From: Frigoribacterium sp. Leaf263
Lineage (GTDB): Bacteria; Actinomycetota; Actinomycetes; Actinomycetales; Microbacteriaceae
Direction: 5' to 3'
Length of the DNA stretch: 64,000 nucleotides
Assembly (NCBI RefSeq): GCF_001422285.1
Contig: NZ_LMMO01000004.1
Span: 498,983-562,982 of the forward strand
The translations under genes were made by a program, and so were the position numbers. The notes beneath the pieces were generated by a model. The model was given only the letters and a program-made list of their open reading frames with translations, was not told the origin of the DNA and ran no database searches. Positions 19,185-28,391 of this stretch are shown here, one piece after another (position 1 is the stretch's first letter; the number at the start of each line of letters is the position of its first letter).

Positions 19185-20450
19185 TCAGCCGTTGCCGACC
19201 GAGCAGGTCTGCTCGGCCGCCGTCTGACCGCTGATGGACGACGGGAGCGTCGAGACCGGCGCCTCCGTCGAGGCCGGATCTGGGACGGATGTCGGAGCCG
19301 GGGAGGTGCCGGTCGCCTCGGTCGGTTCGGTCGTCTCGCTGGGCGCGGGGGCATCCGAGGAGCCTTCGACGACGGAGGCGCGTCCGGTGGCCTCGTCTCC
19401 GACCGTGAACTTGGTGTCGGCGGCGAGGGCGGCGTTGAGCGTCGCGGCGTCCGCCTCGGCCGGGACGACGCGGTTGGAGTCGTACGGGTCGTCGACCACG
19501 GGGTACTGCACGAAGACGATGTCGGCGGGGGAGAGCCCGCGCGCCGCGTACGCGAGCTGGACGAGCGTGTCGGGGGAGTTGAGGGTCGACGAGAGCTCCA
19601 TGTTGCCGAGAGCCGCCGACGCCAGCTTGTAGAGGGTCGCCGGGTTCGAGAGCGTGCCCACGGAGAGGATCTGGCGCATCATGGCCGACAGGAACACCTG
19701 CTGCGAGCTGATCCGCGCGAGGTCGCTGCCATCGCCGACACCGTGACGCGTGCGCAGGAACGCCAGCGCATCGACGCCCTGGAGAGAGTGCGTCCCGGCC
19801 GCCAGGTCGAGACCGCTGTCGGTGTCGGTGATCTGCTGCGCGACGCAGACGTCGACGCCGCCGAGGGCGTTGGACATCTCGATGACTCCGTCGAAGGTGA
19901 TGGCCGAGGCGTAGGGGATGGCGAGCCCCGTGAGGGACTCCACGGTCGACACGGTGCACGACAGGCCGCCGCGTTCGAGGGTGGTGTTGAACTGCGTGCG
20001 GCTCTCCGCGGGGTAGTACGTGCCATCCGGACCGGTGCACTCGGGGACGTCGACCATCAGGTCGCGCGGGAAGCTGATGGCGCTCAGCTGCTGGTGGTCC
20101 TCCGACAGGTGGACGAGGATCGTCACGTCGTTGCGGGCGCCCTCGGTCGTCCCGGCGTCGATGGCGCTGTCGGCCACGCGGACGTCCGTCCCGACGAGCA
20201 GGATGTTCGCGCCTCCCTGGATCTCGGAGATCTTGACGTCCCGCACGGTGTCCTCGTTGCCGAGCACCACCGTCGACACCCCGGACGTCGCGGATCGCAC
20301 GGCGATGGCCGCCACGGACGCGCCGCTCACGAGGACGACGGCGAGGCCGCCGGCGACCAGGGCGAGAAGAGGGCGGAGAGGTCCGCGTCGACGGAGCCGA
20401 CCGTGACGGGCGACGCCGCGCAGCCGCGACGGGGTGGGGCGACCGGGCAT
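19185..20450 (-). CDS. LytR-CpsA-Psr (LCP) family cell-wall glycopolymer ligase
   Basis: LCP proteins attach undecaprenyl-linked glycopolymers such as arabinogalactan or teichoic-type polymers to peptidoglycan on the outer face of the membrane. The 421-residue product has an Arg-rich cytoplasmic N-terminus, one transmembrane anchor (about residues 22-50), then the LCP core: GANILLVGTDVR, GARNDVTILVHL (Arg-Asn-Asp), ISFPRDLMVDVP, GGVDVC, and LRTRHGVGDGSDLARISSQQ. The C-terminal 75 residues are a Thr/Pro/Ala/Glu-rich tail. Start at 20450 is chosen because GAAGAGGAG precedes it; the frame remains open upstream to 20600 but crosses the divergent infA promoter region. Confidence 0.9.
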   Translation of the reverse strand: MPGRPTPSRLRGVARHGRLRRRGPLRPLLALVAGGLAVVLVSGASVAAIAVRSATSGVSTVVLGNEDTVRDVKISEIQGGANILLVGTDVRVADSAIDAGTTEGARNDVTILVHLSEDHQQLSAISFPRDLMVDVPECTGPDGTYYPAESRTQFNTTLERGGLSCTVSTVESLTGLAIPYASAITFDGVIEMSNALGGVDVCVAQQITDTDSGLDLAAGTHSLQGVDALAFLRTRHGVGDGSDLARISSQQVFLSAMMRQILSVGTLSNPATLYKLASAALGNMELSSTLNSPDTLVQLAYAARGLSPADIVFVQYPVVDDPYDSNRVVPAEADAATLNAALAADTKFTVGDEATGRASVVEGSSDAPAPSETTEPTEATGTSPAPTSVPDPASTEAPVSTLPSSISGQTAAEQTCSVGNG

Positions 20451-20507
20451 GCGGGCTCCTCTTCGGCGTGTCTCGTCGGATCCGGCGTGTCGCATCGACA
20501 TCGCGGG

Positions 20508-20537
20508 TTGCTGAACTATAGCGGCATCACCTAAGCT
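20508..20537 (+). promoter_or_regulatory. Probable infA promoter
   Basis: TTGCTG (20508-20513) and TAAGCT (20532-20537) are 18 bp apart in the 176-bp spacer between the divergent LCP and infA genes. TAAGCT fits the actinobacterial TANNNT -10 pattern. By-eye call. Confidence 0.45.
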
Positions 20538-20626
20538 CGACCTTTGGTGTCTCGTGCTCGTTCTGTGCGCGGGTTCACCGCATCCCCGCACGACCAACAC
20601 CCCCGAACCTGAGCGACAGTGAGGCT

Positions 20627-20848
20627 ATGGCCAAAAAAGACGGTGTCATCGAAATCGAAGGCGCAGTGATCGAGGCTCTTCCCAACGCGATGTTCCGCGT
20701 TGAGTTGACGAACGGCCACCGAGTTCTCGCCCACATCTCCGGAAAGATGCGTCAGCACTACATCCGCATCCTCCCCGAAGACCGCGTGATCGTCGAACTC
20801 TCGCCCTACGACTTGACCCGCGGCCGGATCGTCTACCGCTACAAGTAG
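20627..20848 (+). CDS. infA: Translation initiation factor IF-1
   Basis: The 73-residue product ([20 protein letters not shown]..., [37 protein letters not shown]) is a complete IF-1 OB-fold. It binds the 30S A site during initiation together with IF-2 and IF-3. It heads the infA-rpmJ-rpsM-rpsK block, is transcribed away from the LCP gene, and follows the typical actinobacterial map-infA-rpmJ order except that the LCP gene is inserted on the opposite strand between map and infA. Confidence 0.97.
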   Translation: MAKKDGVIEIEGAVIEALPNAMFRVELTNGHRVLAHISGKMRQHYIRILPEDRVIVELSPYDLTRGRIVYRYK

Positions 20849-20916
20849 GGCGTGCTGGAAAGGAACGGCCTCACGCACCCGTGAGGCACGAAGCCAGCGA
20901 GATCAAGGAATCAGCA

Positions 20917-21033
20917 ATGAAGGTCAACCCCAGCGTCAAGCCCATCTGCGAGCACTGCAAGGTGATCCGCCGCAAGGGCAACGTCATGGTCATCTGCAAG
21001 AGCAACCCGCGCCACAAGCAGCGCCAGGGCTAG
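20917..21033 (+). CDS. rpmJ: 50S ribosomal protein L36 (zinc form)
   Basis: A 38-residue protein. [20 protein letters not shown] and the end NPRHKQRQG identify L36. Cys-x2-Cys (ICEHC), a later Cys (ICKSN) and His give the four-ligand zinc site of the C+ form. L36 stabilises 23S rRNA near the GTPase centre. A GATCAAGGAATCAGCA stretch upstream contains the AAGGA ribosome-binding site. It is too short for most ORF filters. Confidence 0.95.
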   Translation: MKVNPSVKPICEHCKVIRRKGNVMVICKSNPRHKQRQG

Positions 21034-21210
21034 CCCTCGGGTCGCGTGACGCGGCCTGAAGATGCCGGATCGGCTCCGCCGGTCCACTGCAACACCGACA
21101 AAGCAGCACCAGAACCACGATCGCTCCGGCGGTCGCGGGGACACCCCGGGGCGGAGGCCCGGGCACCGGTGCTGTGACAGACCTCCACCACTCTCCGAGG
21201 AGAAGCCACC

Positions 21211-21585
21211 ATGGCACGTCTAGCAGGCGTTGACATCCCGCGCGACAAGCGCGTGGAAGTCGCACTGACCTACATCTACGGAGTCGGGCGCACGCGTGCG
21301 CTCCAGACTCTCGCCGACACCGAGATCGACGGCAACATCCGCGTCAAGGACCTGACGGACGATCAGCTCGTCCTTCTCCGCGACCACATCGAGGGCAACT
21401 TCAAGGTCGAGGGTGACCTCCGTCGCGAGGTCGCCGCCGACATCCGCCGCAAGGTCGAGATCGGCAGCTACGAAGGCATCCGCCACCGCCGCGGCCTGCC
21501 TGTCCGCGGACAGCGCACCAAGACGAACGCTCGTACCCGCAAGGGCCCGAAGCGCACCGTCGCCGGCAAGAAGAAGGCTCGCTAG
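21211..21585 (+). CDS. rpsM: 30S ribosomal protein S13
   Basis: The 124-residue product opens [20 protein letters not shown] and carries [28 protein letters not shown] and [20 protein letters not shown], standard S13 motifs. S13 contacts P-site tRNA and forms bridge B1 with L5. A 177-bp spacer separates it from rpmJ and includes a strong GAGGAGAA site just before ATG 21211; no clear promoter was seen in the spacer. Confidence 0.97.
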   Translation: MARLAGVDIPRDKRVEVALTYIYGVGRTRALQTLADTEIDGNIRVKDLTDDQLVLLRDHIEGNFKVEGDLRREVAADIRRKVEIGSYEGIRHRRGLPVRGQRTKTNARTRKGPKRTVAGKKKAR

Positions 21586-21630
21586 GCCCCGGCGCCCGCC
21601 GTACTCGCCCTTAGGTTGTAGGAGAAAAAA

Positions 21631-22029
21631 TTGGCAGCACCGAAGTCGGCCGCGCGTAAGCCCCGCCGCAAAGAGAAGAAGAACGTCGCCGTGGGTCAGG
21701 CCCACATCAAGAGCACGTTCAACAACACCATCGTTTCGATCACCGACCCCTCGGGTGCCGTGCTGAGCTGGGCTTCGTCCGGCGCGGTCGGCTTCAAGGG
21801 TTCGCGCAAGTCGACGCCCTTCGCCGCGCAGCTCGCTGCCGAGTCGGCCGCTCGACAGGCGCAGGAGCACGGCGTCAAGAAGGTCGACGTCTTCGTCAAG
21901 GGTCCGGGTTCCGGTCGCGAGACGGCGATCCGTTCGCTTCAGGCCGCCGGCCTCGAGGTGGGCTCGATCAACGACGTCACCCCGCAGGCGCACAACGGCT
22001 GCCGCCCGCCGAAGCGTCGTCGCGTCTAA
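21631..22029 (+). CDS. rpsK: 30S ribosomal protein S11
   Basis: The 132-residue product contains [37 protein letters not shown] and the S11 signature [18 protein letters not shown]. It lies on the 30S platform beside the mRNA exit and E site. Translation is best assigned to TTG 21631, a rare start: it follows AGGAGAAAAAA and matches the [14 protein letters not shown]-terminus of actinobacterial S11. A long hairpin separates it from rpoA. Confidence 0.96.
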   Translation: MAAPKSAARKPRRKEKKNVAVGQAHIKSTFNNTIVSITDPSGAVLSWASSGAVGFKGSRKSTPFAAQLAAESAARQAQEHGVKKVDVFVKGPGSGRETAIRSLQAAGLEVGSINDVTPQAHNGCRPPKRRRV

Positions 22030-22039
22030 CTGAGTTCCC

Positions 22040-22090
22040 GCCCGTCGCGTCCCCCTCATCCGGTCATCGGATGGAGGGGGCGCGGCGGGC
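22040..22090 (+). terminator. Long hairpin between rpsK and rpoA
   Basis: Arms 22040-22062 and 22068-22090 pair over about 21 of 23 positions, with the GTCAT loop. It starts 11 bases after rpsK. It has no U-run and lies 128 bp before rpoA, so it may be a partial terminator that lets rpoA be expressed at a level different from the ribosomal genes. Confidence 0.65.
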
Positions 22091-22217
22091 TACACCGCGT
22101 TCACACCGCCTCCAGCGTCACCCGCCGGGGCCCCACAACTCAACAGACCCGACCGGCCCGCCACCTGTCGTACCGCCAAGAGTCATATAGCGGACTCTTC
22201 GCCGAAAGGAATCCACA

Positions 22218-23210
22218 GTGCTCATTGCACAGCGCCCCACCCTCACCGAGGAGAACATCTCGGAGTTCCGTTCACGCTTCGTGATCGAACCCCTCGAGCC
22301 CGGTTTCGGCTACACCCTCGGCAACTCGCTGCGCCGCACTCTTCTGTCGTCGATCCCCGGAGCCGCTGTCACCAGCATCCGCATCGACGGTGTGCTGCAC
22401 GAGTTCACGACCGTCCCCGGTGTGAAAGAAGACGTCACCGAGGTCATCCTCAACATCAAGCAGCTCGTCGTCTCGAGCGAGCACGACGAGCCCATCACGG
22501 CGTACCTGCGCAAGCAGGGTGCCGGTCAGGTCACGGCCGCCGACATCTCGGCCCCGGCCGGTGTCGAGATCCACAACCCCGAGCTCGTCATCGCGACCCT
22601 GAACGACAAGGCCAAGTTCGAGCTCGAACTGACCATCGAGCGTGGCCGCGGCTACGTCTCGGCCGTCCAGAACCGCAGCGAGTTCAGCGAAGCGGGCCAG
22701 ATCCCGATCGACTCGATCTACTCGCCCGTGCTCAAGGTGACCTACCGCGTCGAGGCGACTCGTGCCGGTGAGCGCACCGACTTCGACCGCCTGGTCGTCG
22801 ACGTCGAGACGAAGCCGGCGATCTCGCCGCGCGACGCCATCGCCTCGGCCGGCCGCACGCTGACGGAGCTCTTCGGCCTCGCCCGTGAGCTGAACACCGC
22901 CGCAGAGGGCATCGAGATCGGCCCCGCGCCGGTCGACGCCGTCCTGTCGAGCGAACTGCAGACCCCGATCGAGGACCTCGACCTGTCGGTCCGCAGCTAC
23001 AACTGCCTGAAGCGCGAGGGCATCAACACGGTGTCCGAGCTGGTCGCACTCTCCGAGACGCAGCTCATGAACATCCGCAACTTCGGTCAGAAGTCGGTCG
23101 ACGAGGTGAAGGACAAGCTTGTCGAGCTCGGTCTCTCGTTGAAAGACACGGTCCCCGGGTTCGACGGAGCCCACTTCTACAGCGGTTACGACGAGGAAGA
23201 GACCAACTAG
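22218..23210 (+). CDS. rpoA: RNA polymerase alpha subunit
   Basis: The 330-residue protein has the alpha-NTD ([28 protein letters not shown], the dimerisation and beta-contact motif) and an alpha-CTD beginning near residue 250 ([37 protein letters not shown]) that contacts UP elements and activators. The acidic tail EEETN ends the protein. GTG 22218 follows GAAAGGAA. The 188-bp spacer upstream with its hairpin suggests separate tuning; an AT-rich TCATATAG patch at 22183-22190 could hold a promoter. Confidence 0.98.
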   Translation: MLIAQRPTLTEENISEFRSRFVIEPLEPGFGYTLGNSLRRTLLSSIPGAAVTSIRIDGVLHEFTTVPGVKEDVTEVILNIKQLVVSSEHDEPITAYLRKQGAGQVTAADISAPAGVEIHNPELVIATLNDKAKFELELTIERGRGYVSAVQNRSEFSEAGQIPIDSIYSPVLKVTYRVEATRAGERTDFDRLVVDVETKPAISPRDAIASAGRTLTELFGLARELNTAAEGIEIGPAPVDAVLSSELQTPIEDLDLSVRSYNCLKREGINTVSELVALSETQLMNIRNFGQKSVDEVKDKLVELGLSLKDTVPGFDGAHFYSGYDEEETN

Positions 23211-23261
23211 GTCTCGTCTCCCGACGCCCTGATCATCTTCGACAGCTAGGAAACAAAGATC

Positions 23262-23828
23262 ATGCCCAAGCCCACCAAGGGTCCCCGCCTCGGAGGCGGC
23301 CCGGCTCACGAGCGTCTGATGCTCGCGAACCTCGCCGCTTCGCTCTTCGAGCACAAGAGCATCAAGACGACCGAGACCAAGGCCAAGCGCCTGCGTCCCG
23401 TCGCCGAGCGCCTCGTCACCTTCGCGAAGCGGGGCGACCTCGCGTCGCGTCGTCGTGCGATGCAGACGCTGCGCAACAACAAGGACGCCGCGCACATGCT
23501 CTTCACCGAGATCGCGCCGCTCGTCGAGAACCGTGAGGGCGGCTACACGCGCATCACGAAGCTCGGCTTCCGCAAGGGCGACAACGCCTCCATGGTGTCG
23601 ATCGAGCTCGTCCTCGAGCCCGTCACCCCCAAGGTGAAGTCGTCGTCGAGCAGCAAGTCGGCCCCGGCCGCCGCTGCTCCCGCCGAGGAGGCCCCGGTCG
23701 AGGAGACCGAGACCGTCGAGGAGTCGGCGCCCGTCGAGGCCGAGACCGAGACGGCTGCTGCCGACGAGGTCGAGGCCGATGCCGCCGAGAAGTCGGACGA
23801 CACCGCGAAGTCGGACGACACGAAGTAG
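23262..23828 (+). CDS. rplQ: 50S ribosomal protein L17 with acidic C-terminal tail
   Basis: Residues 1-120 are canonical L17 ([53 protein letters not shown]). L17 sits at the bottom of the 50S near the tunnel exit. The remaining 68 residues are low-complexity: a Ser/Lys/Ala stretch and then a strongly acidic Glu/Ala/Asp/Val region ending in repeats of [12 protein letters not shown]. It is the last gene of the alpha operon, closed by a good terminator. Confidence 0.96.
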   Translation: MPKPTKGPRLGGGPAHERLMLANLAASLFEHKSIKTTETKAKRLRPVAERLVTFAKRGDLASRRRAMQTLRNNKDAAHMLFTEIAPLVENREGGYTRITKLGFRKGDNASMVSIELVLEPVTPKVKSSSSSKSAPAAAAPAEEAPVEETETVEESAPVEAETETAAADEVEADAAEKSDDTAKSDDTK

Positions 23829-23842
23829 TCGAGTCCCTCCGG

Positions 23843-23876
23843 AAGGACCCTGCAGCCCTCGTGCTGCGGGGTCCTT
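23843..23876 (+). terminator. Terminator after rplQ
   Basis: A 13-bp stem (23843-23855 with 23864-23876, one T-G wobble) begins 14 bases after the stop and is followed by CTTCGTCG. The next 180 bp up to the nuclease gene hold GC-rich CCCGGGGG-type repeats and an AAACATAAGG patch, with no gene. Confidence 0.8.
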
Positions 23877-24059
23877 CTTCGTCGTCCCGGGGGTCGGTCC
23901 CGGGGGCCGGTCCTGGGCGGCGACCCCCGGTCCTCCGCTTGGGGGCCACCCGTGTACCCCGCTCGGGGGGTGTTCACTCGGGCGTCACGTCCCGGAAACC
24001 TGTGGAGATGCCAAGAAACATAAGGTCGTGTCGTCCCTGCCTCTCCGACGAAGGATCGC

Positions 24060-26747
24060 ATGTCCGTTCGCCCCCGCCCCCTGACCCGGAAGCACATCGC
24101 CGTGGCGACCGGGCTCGCCCTCCTCGTGGCGCCCCTCGCGCCGCTGACCGCCGCCGACGCGGCCACCTCGGCCCCCGCCGCGGTCGCAGCCGCCGACGGC
24201 CTGATCATCGACGAGGCGTACCTCAAGGGCGGAAGCGCGAACGCGCCGTTCACCCACAAGTTCGTCGAGCTGTACAACCCGACGAGCAGCGCGATCTCGC
24301 TCGCCGGCTGGTCCCTGCAGTACCGCGCGGCGACCGCGACCGCCGTGTCCGGCGTCGGCGCCCTCGCCGGCACGGTGCCCGCCGGTGGCAGCTTCCTCGT
24401 GCAGCTCACGAGCAACGGCACCGTCGGTGAGGCGCTGCCCACCCCCGACGCGACGCTGGGGCTGAACCCCAGCGGCTCGACCGGCACCCTCGTGCTCTCG
24501 GATCGGGCGACGGCCGTGACCCTGCCGACCGGCGCCTCCTCGGTGGGTGTCGACGGAGTCGTCGACCTGCTGGGCTACGGGACCTCGAACACGTACGAGA
24601 CCCGGGTCGCGGCGACCTCGGGCGGGAACGCCGTCCCCAACTCGCTGACGCGCACCGACCACGTCGACACCGACGTCAACGGCGACGACTTCTCGGTGTC
24701 CGACGTCGTCACGCCCACCAACTCGACCGGTGGCGGTGACGTGCCCACGGATCCCGAGGAGCCCACCGAGCCCGCGCCGTCGGTCGACGTGACCATCGCC
24801 GAGCTGCAGGGCGCGACGGCCACGAGCCCGTACGACGGGCAGCGCGTGACCACGCGCGGCGTCGTCACCGCGACGTACCCGACCGGCGGGCTGAACGGCT
24901 ACGTCATCCAGACCCCGGGGACGGGAGGCGCGCTGGACTCCGCGACGCACGGCGCCTCGGACGCGGTCTTCGTCTTCTCGTCGGCGACCGCCTCGTCCGT
25001 GTCGATCGGCGACTACGTCGAGACGACCGGTCAGGCCGGCGAGTACTTCGGTCTCACGCAGGTGACCGTCGCGACGCCCGCCGACCTGACGGTGCTCGAC
25101 GCCGGATCGGTCACGGCTCCGCTGCCCGCGACGGTCGGATTCCCCGAGACCGACGCCGAGCGCGAGGCGCTCGAGAGCATGCTGATCGCGCCGCAGGGCG
25201 AGTTCACCGTCAGCGACGTCTACACGACCAACCAGTACGGCGAGGTCGTGCTGGCGGCCGGCGACGGCCCGCTGCTGCAGCCCACCGAGGTGGCCCGCCC
25301 CGGAAGCGCGGAGTACACGGCGGCGGTCGCCGAGATCGCGGCCCGCAAGGTCGTCCTCGACGACGGATCGTCCGTCAACTTCTTCACGGCCTCGAACCAG
25401 TCGATCCCCGTGCCGTACCTCTCGACGGAGACGCCGGTCACCGTGGGTGCGCCCGTCACCTTCGACGAGCCGCTCATCCTGGACTTCCGCAACTCGTCGT
25501 GGAAGCTGCAGCCCACTGAGCGGGTGACCGGCGACACGGCCACGGCCGATCTGCCGGTGTCGTTCGGGAACATCCGCGAGGCCGCTCCCCGCGACGTCGG
25601 GGGCGACCTCCGACTCGCTGGGTTCAACGTGCTGAACTACTTCCCGACCACGGGTGATCAGCTGACCGGCTGCACGTACTACACCGACCGCTTCGGCGAG
25701 CCGGTCACCGTGCAGGGCGGCTGCGACGCGCGCGGAGCCGCGAACCAGGCGAGCTTCGAGCGCCAGCAGGCGAAGATCGTCGCGGCCGTCAACGGGCTCG
25801 ACGCCGACGTGGTCTCGCTCGAGGAGATCGAGAACTCCGCCCGCTTCGGCCAGGACCGCGACGCGGCGCTGTCGACCCTGGTCGACGCTCTGAACGCCGA
25901 CCTCGGCTCCGACGAGTGGGCGTTCGTCCCCTCGCCCGCCGCCCTCCCGGCGAACGAGGACGTCATCCGCCTGGCCTTCATCTACAAGAAGGCGACGACC
26001 GAGACCGTGGGAGGGTCGCGCATCCTGACCGACGCGCCGGCCTTCAGCAATGCCCGTCAGCCGCTCGCCCAGACGTTCGCTCCGGTCGGCGCGCCCGACG
26101 ACGCGGACTTCGTCGTGATCGCGAACCACTTCAAGTCGAAGGGCAGCGGCACCGGCGTCGACGCCGACCTGGGCGACGGGCAGGGCGCCTCGAACGCCTC
26201 GCGGGTGAACCAGGCGGAGGCGCTGGCCGCGTTCTCGACGCGGGTGCAGGCGGATGCCGGCACCGACAAGGCGTTCCTGATCGGCGACTTCAACGCCTAC
26301 TCGCAGGAGGACCCGATCGAGGTGCTGCGCGACGCCGGCTACACCGACCTGGGGTCGACCGAGACCGACGAGTACAGCTACGTGTTCGGCGGCCTGAGCG
26401 GATCGCTCGACCACGTGCTCGCCAGCCCCGCCGCGGTCGAGGCCGTGTCCGGGGTCGACATCTGGAACATCAACGCGGGCGAGTCGGTCGGTCTCGAGTA
26501 CAGCCGCTACGACTACAACGCGGCGCCGCTCTTCGCCGACGGCCCGTACCGGTCCAGCGACCACGACCCGGTCGTCGTGGGGCTCGAGCTGGTCGGCGAC
26601 GTCACGCCCGAGGAGCCTGGGCAGCCCGGCGAGCCCGAGCAGCCCGGTCACGGGGGAGGCGCGCCCACCCTCGGCCAGATCGTCACGGCGATCGTCACGG
26701 CGGTCATCGACTGGTTCAAGCAGCTCTTCGGCTGGCGCTGGCGGTAG
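24060..26747 (+). CDS. Secreted ExeM/NucH-family extracellular endonuclease
   Basis: This 895-residue protein begins with a Sec signal peptide (about residues 1-35, ALA-type cleavage near ADAATS). Next comes a lamin-tail domain (LIIDEAYLKGGS...HKFVELYNPTSS...LAGWSLQY, about 45-190), a Pro/Glu linker, an OB-fold/YhcR-like region (DVTIAELQGATATSPYDGQ), and an endonuclease/exonuclease/phosphatase domain with LRLAGFNVLNYF, DVVSLEEIEN (metal Glu), VIANHFKSKGSG, LIGDFNAYSQEDP and the terminal SSDHDPVVV (catalytic Asp-His). It probably degrades extracellular DNA for phosphate or nucleosides. The C-terminus is a Pro/Gly/Glu linker plus an amphipathic hydrophobic end finishing in WRWR, possibly a membrane or wall anchor without LPxTG. 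Confidence 0.88.
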   Translation: MSVRPRPLTRKHIAVATGLALLVAPLAPLTAADAATSAPAAVAAADGLIIDEAYLKGGSANAPFTHKFVELYNPTSSAISLAGWSLQYRAATATAVSGVGALAGTVPAGGSFLVQLTSNGTVGEALPTPDATLGLNPSGSTGTLVLSDRATAVTLPTGASSVGVDGVVDLLGYGTSNTYETRVAATSGGNAVPNSLTRTDHVDTDVNGDDFSVSDVVTPTNSTGGGDVPTDPEEPTEPAPSVDVTIAELQGATATSPYDGQRVTTRGVVTATYPTGGLNGYVIQTPGTGGALDSATHGASDAVFVFSSATASSVSIGDYVETTGQAGEYFGLTQVTVATPADLTVLDAGSVTAPLPATVGFPETDAEREALESMLIAPQGEFTVSDVYTTNQYGEVVLAAGDGPLLQPTEVARPGSAEYTAAVAEIAARKVVLDDGSSVNFFTASNQSIPVPYLSTETPVTVGAPVTFDEPLILDFRNSSWKLQPTERVTGDTATADLPVSFGNIREAAPRDVGGDLRLAGFNVLNYFPTTGDQLTGCTYYTDRFGEPVTVQGGCDARGAANQASFERQQAKIVAAVNGLDADVVSLEEIENSARFGQDRDAALSTLVDALNADLGSDEWAFVPSPAALPANEDVIRLAFIYKKATTETVGGSRILTDAPAFSNARQPLAQTFAPVGAPDDADFVVIANHFKSKGSGTGVDADLGDGQGASNASRVNQAEALAAFSTRVQADAGTDKAFLIGDFNAYSQEDPIEVLRDAGYTDLGSTETDEYSYVFGGLSGSLDHVLASPAAVEAVSGVDIWNINAGESVGLEYSRYDYNAAPLFADGPYRSSDHDPVVVGLELVGDVTPEEPGQPGEPEQPGHGGGAPTLGQIVTAIVTAVIDWFKQLFGWRWR

Positions 26748-26780
26748 CCGGCGGGTCGGGTGAGCCCGGCCGGTGCTGAG

Positions 26781-26811
26781 CAGGGCCCCGCGTCGTCGAC
26801 GCGGGGCCCTG
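26781..26811 (+). terminator. Terminator after the nuclease gene
   Basis: A perfect inverted repeat of 15 bp arms (26781-26795 with 26797-26811) 33 bases after the stop codon, followed by TCCTCGTCTC. It separates the nuclease from truA. Confidence 0.8.
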
Positions 26812-26824
26812 TCCTCGTCTCTCG

Positions 26825-26830
26825 TAGAAT
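26825..26830 (+). promoter_or_regulatory. -10 box for truA (leaderless type)
   Basis: TAGAAT ends six bases before the truA GTG, so the transcript should begin at or next to the start codon. No ribosome-binding site is present. Confidence 0.55.
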
Positions 26831-26836
26831 CGCAGG

Positions 26837-27739
26837 GTGACGACGACCGACGAACAGGCCCTGACGCGGGTCCGACTGAACGTCGCGTACGACGGCACCG
26901 GCTTCTCGGGCTGGAGCGAGCAGCCCGGTCGACGCACGGTCCAGGGCGAGATCGAGCAGGCCCTCGTCACCCTGTTCCGGCGACTCGGCGACGTGCCGAC
27001 GGTCACCGTGGCCGGGCGGACCGACGCCGGAGTCCACGCTCGGGGTCAGGTCGTCCACCTCGATCTGACGGATGCGCAGATCGCGCAGCTCCAGCGGCCG
27101 CACCGGGGCATGGTCGACCGGTCGCCGCTCGATGCCCCGACGGTGCTGGCGCGTCGCCTGAACGGGCTCGCGGGCGCGTCCGACGAGATCGTCGTCTCGG
27201 GAGGGCGGGTCGCGCCTCCCGGGTTCCATGCCCGTTTCGGGGCGCTCTGGCGACGGTACGAGTACCGCATCGCCGACCGGGGTGCCGAACGCGACCCGGC
27301 GAGGCGGGGTCATACGCTCTGGTACGACCAGCGTCTCGACCTCGATCTGATGAACGCCACCGCCGCAGGTCTCCTCGGGCTGCACGACTGGGCCGCCTAC
27401 TGCCGCCACCGCGAGTACGCGACGAGCATCCGCGAGCTGCAGGAGTTCCGATGGAGGCGCGAGGCCGACGGCGTGCTGATCGCGACCGTGCAGGCGGACG
27501 CCTTCTGCCACAACCTCGTGCGGAACCTCGTCGGCGCGTGCGTCGCGGTGGGCGAGGGCGTGCTGCCCCAGCATCGGGCCGTGGGCATCCGCCGCGAGGC
27601 CGCACGCAACGGCGAGTTCCGCGTCGTCCCCGCCCACGGGCTGACGATGGTCGAGGTCGGCTATCCGCCCGACGACGAGGTCGCGGCGCGGACGCTGCTG
27701 ACGCAGGTGAAGCGGTCGGCCGCCCAGGTCGACGAGTGA
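26837..27739 (+). CDS. truA: tRNA pseudouridine(38-40) synthase
   Basis: TruA isomerises uridines 38-40 in the anticodon arm. The 300-residue product contains YDGTGFSGWSEQPGRRTVQGEIE, the catalytic AGRTDAGVHARGQVVH (Asp in GRTDAG), and the C-terminal FCHNLVRNLVGACVAVGEG. Two inserts of moderate length lengthen it compared with the E. coli enzyme (270). GTG 26837 lies directly after a -10 box. In Actinobacteria truA typically precedes rplM-rpsI, as here. Confidence 0.95.
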   Translation: MTTTDEQALTRVRLNVAYDGTGFSGWSEQPGRRTVQGEIEQALVTLFRRLGDVPTVTVAGRTDAGVHARGQVVHLDLTDAQIAQLQRPHRGMVDRSPLDAPTVLARRLNGLAGASDEIVVSGGRVAPPGFHARFGALWRRYEYRIADRGAERDPARRGHTLWYDQRLDLDLMNATAAGLLGLHDWAAYCRHREYATSIRELQEFRWRREADGVLIATVQADAFCHNLVRNLVGACVAVGEGVLPQHRAVGIRREAARNGEFRVVPAHGLTMVEVGYPPDDEVAARTLLTQVKRSAAQVDE

Positions 27740-27742
27740 CGT

Positions 27743-27771
27743 TTGACGCCCCTGAGGCCGTCGGGTATCGT
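27743..27771 (+). promoter_or_regulatory. Promoter of rplM-rpsI
   Basis: TTGACG (27743-27748) and TATCGT (27766-27771) with exactly 17 bp spacing, immediately after the truA stop. The resulting leader is about 135 nt and contains no obvious terminator hairpin. Confidence 0.65.
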
Positions 27772-27912
27772 TGCCCCTTGGTGTCTGCGCAACTGCGCGC
27801 TTTCGCCCGAAGTTGAGCCCTCCACCTGATTCGTTCTCGTCGCATCTGCCTCGAGAACGGCGCCGGAGCGGGATTCACGAACCTCTCACCTCGACAAGGA
27901 AGCAGCACTACT

Positions 27913-28359
27913 GTGACGCGCACTTTCTCCCCCAAGCCGGCTGACGTTCAGCCGAACTGGCTGATCATCGACGCCAACGACGTCGTGCTCGGCCGTCTCG
28001 CCAGCCACGTGGCAGCCCTGCTGCGCGGCAAGCACAAGCCGACCTTCGCCCCGCACATGGACATGGGCGACTTCGTCATCGTCATCAACGCCGACAAGGT
28101 GGCCCTCACCGGCTCCAAGCTGGCCGAGAAGCTCTACTACCGTCACTCGGGCTACCCGGGCGGCCTGACGGCCACCACGTACTCCGAGATGGTCGAGAAG
28201 CACCCCACGCGTGCGGTCGAGAAGGCCATCCGCGGCATGCTGCCGAAGAACTCGCTGGGCCGTGCCCAGATCAAGAAGCTGAAGGTGTACGCGGGTGCCG
28301 AGCACCCCCACGCTGCTCAGCAGCCCACGGTTTACACCCTCGACCAGGTCGCCCAGTAG
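27913..28359 (+). CDS. rplM: 50S ribosomal protein L13
   Basis: The 148-residue product contains [25 protein letters not shown], the L13 signature [17 protein letters not shown] and [21 protein letters not shown]13 is an early 50S assembly protein. GTG 27913 follows GACAAGGAAGC. It pairs with rpsI as in most bacteria. Confidence 0.97.
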   Translation: MTRTFSPKPADVQPNWLIIDANDVVLGRLASHVAALLRGKHKPTFAPHMDMGDFVIVINADKVALTGSKLAEKLYYRHSGYPGGLTATTYSEMVEKHPTRAVEKAIRGMLPKNSLGRAQIKKLKVYAGAEHPHAAQQPTVYTLDQVAQ

Positions 28360-28391
28360 CGTCCGCCTTCAGACTTAAGGATTCCCACACA

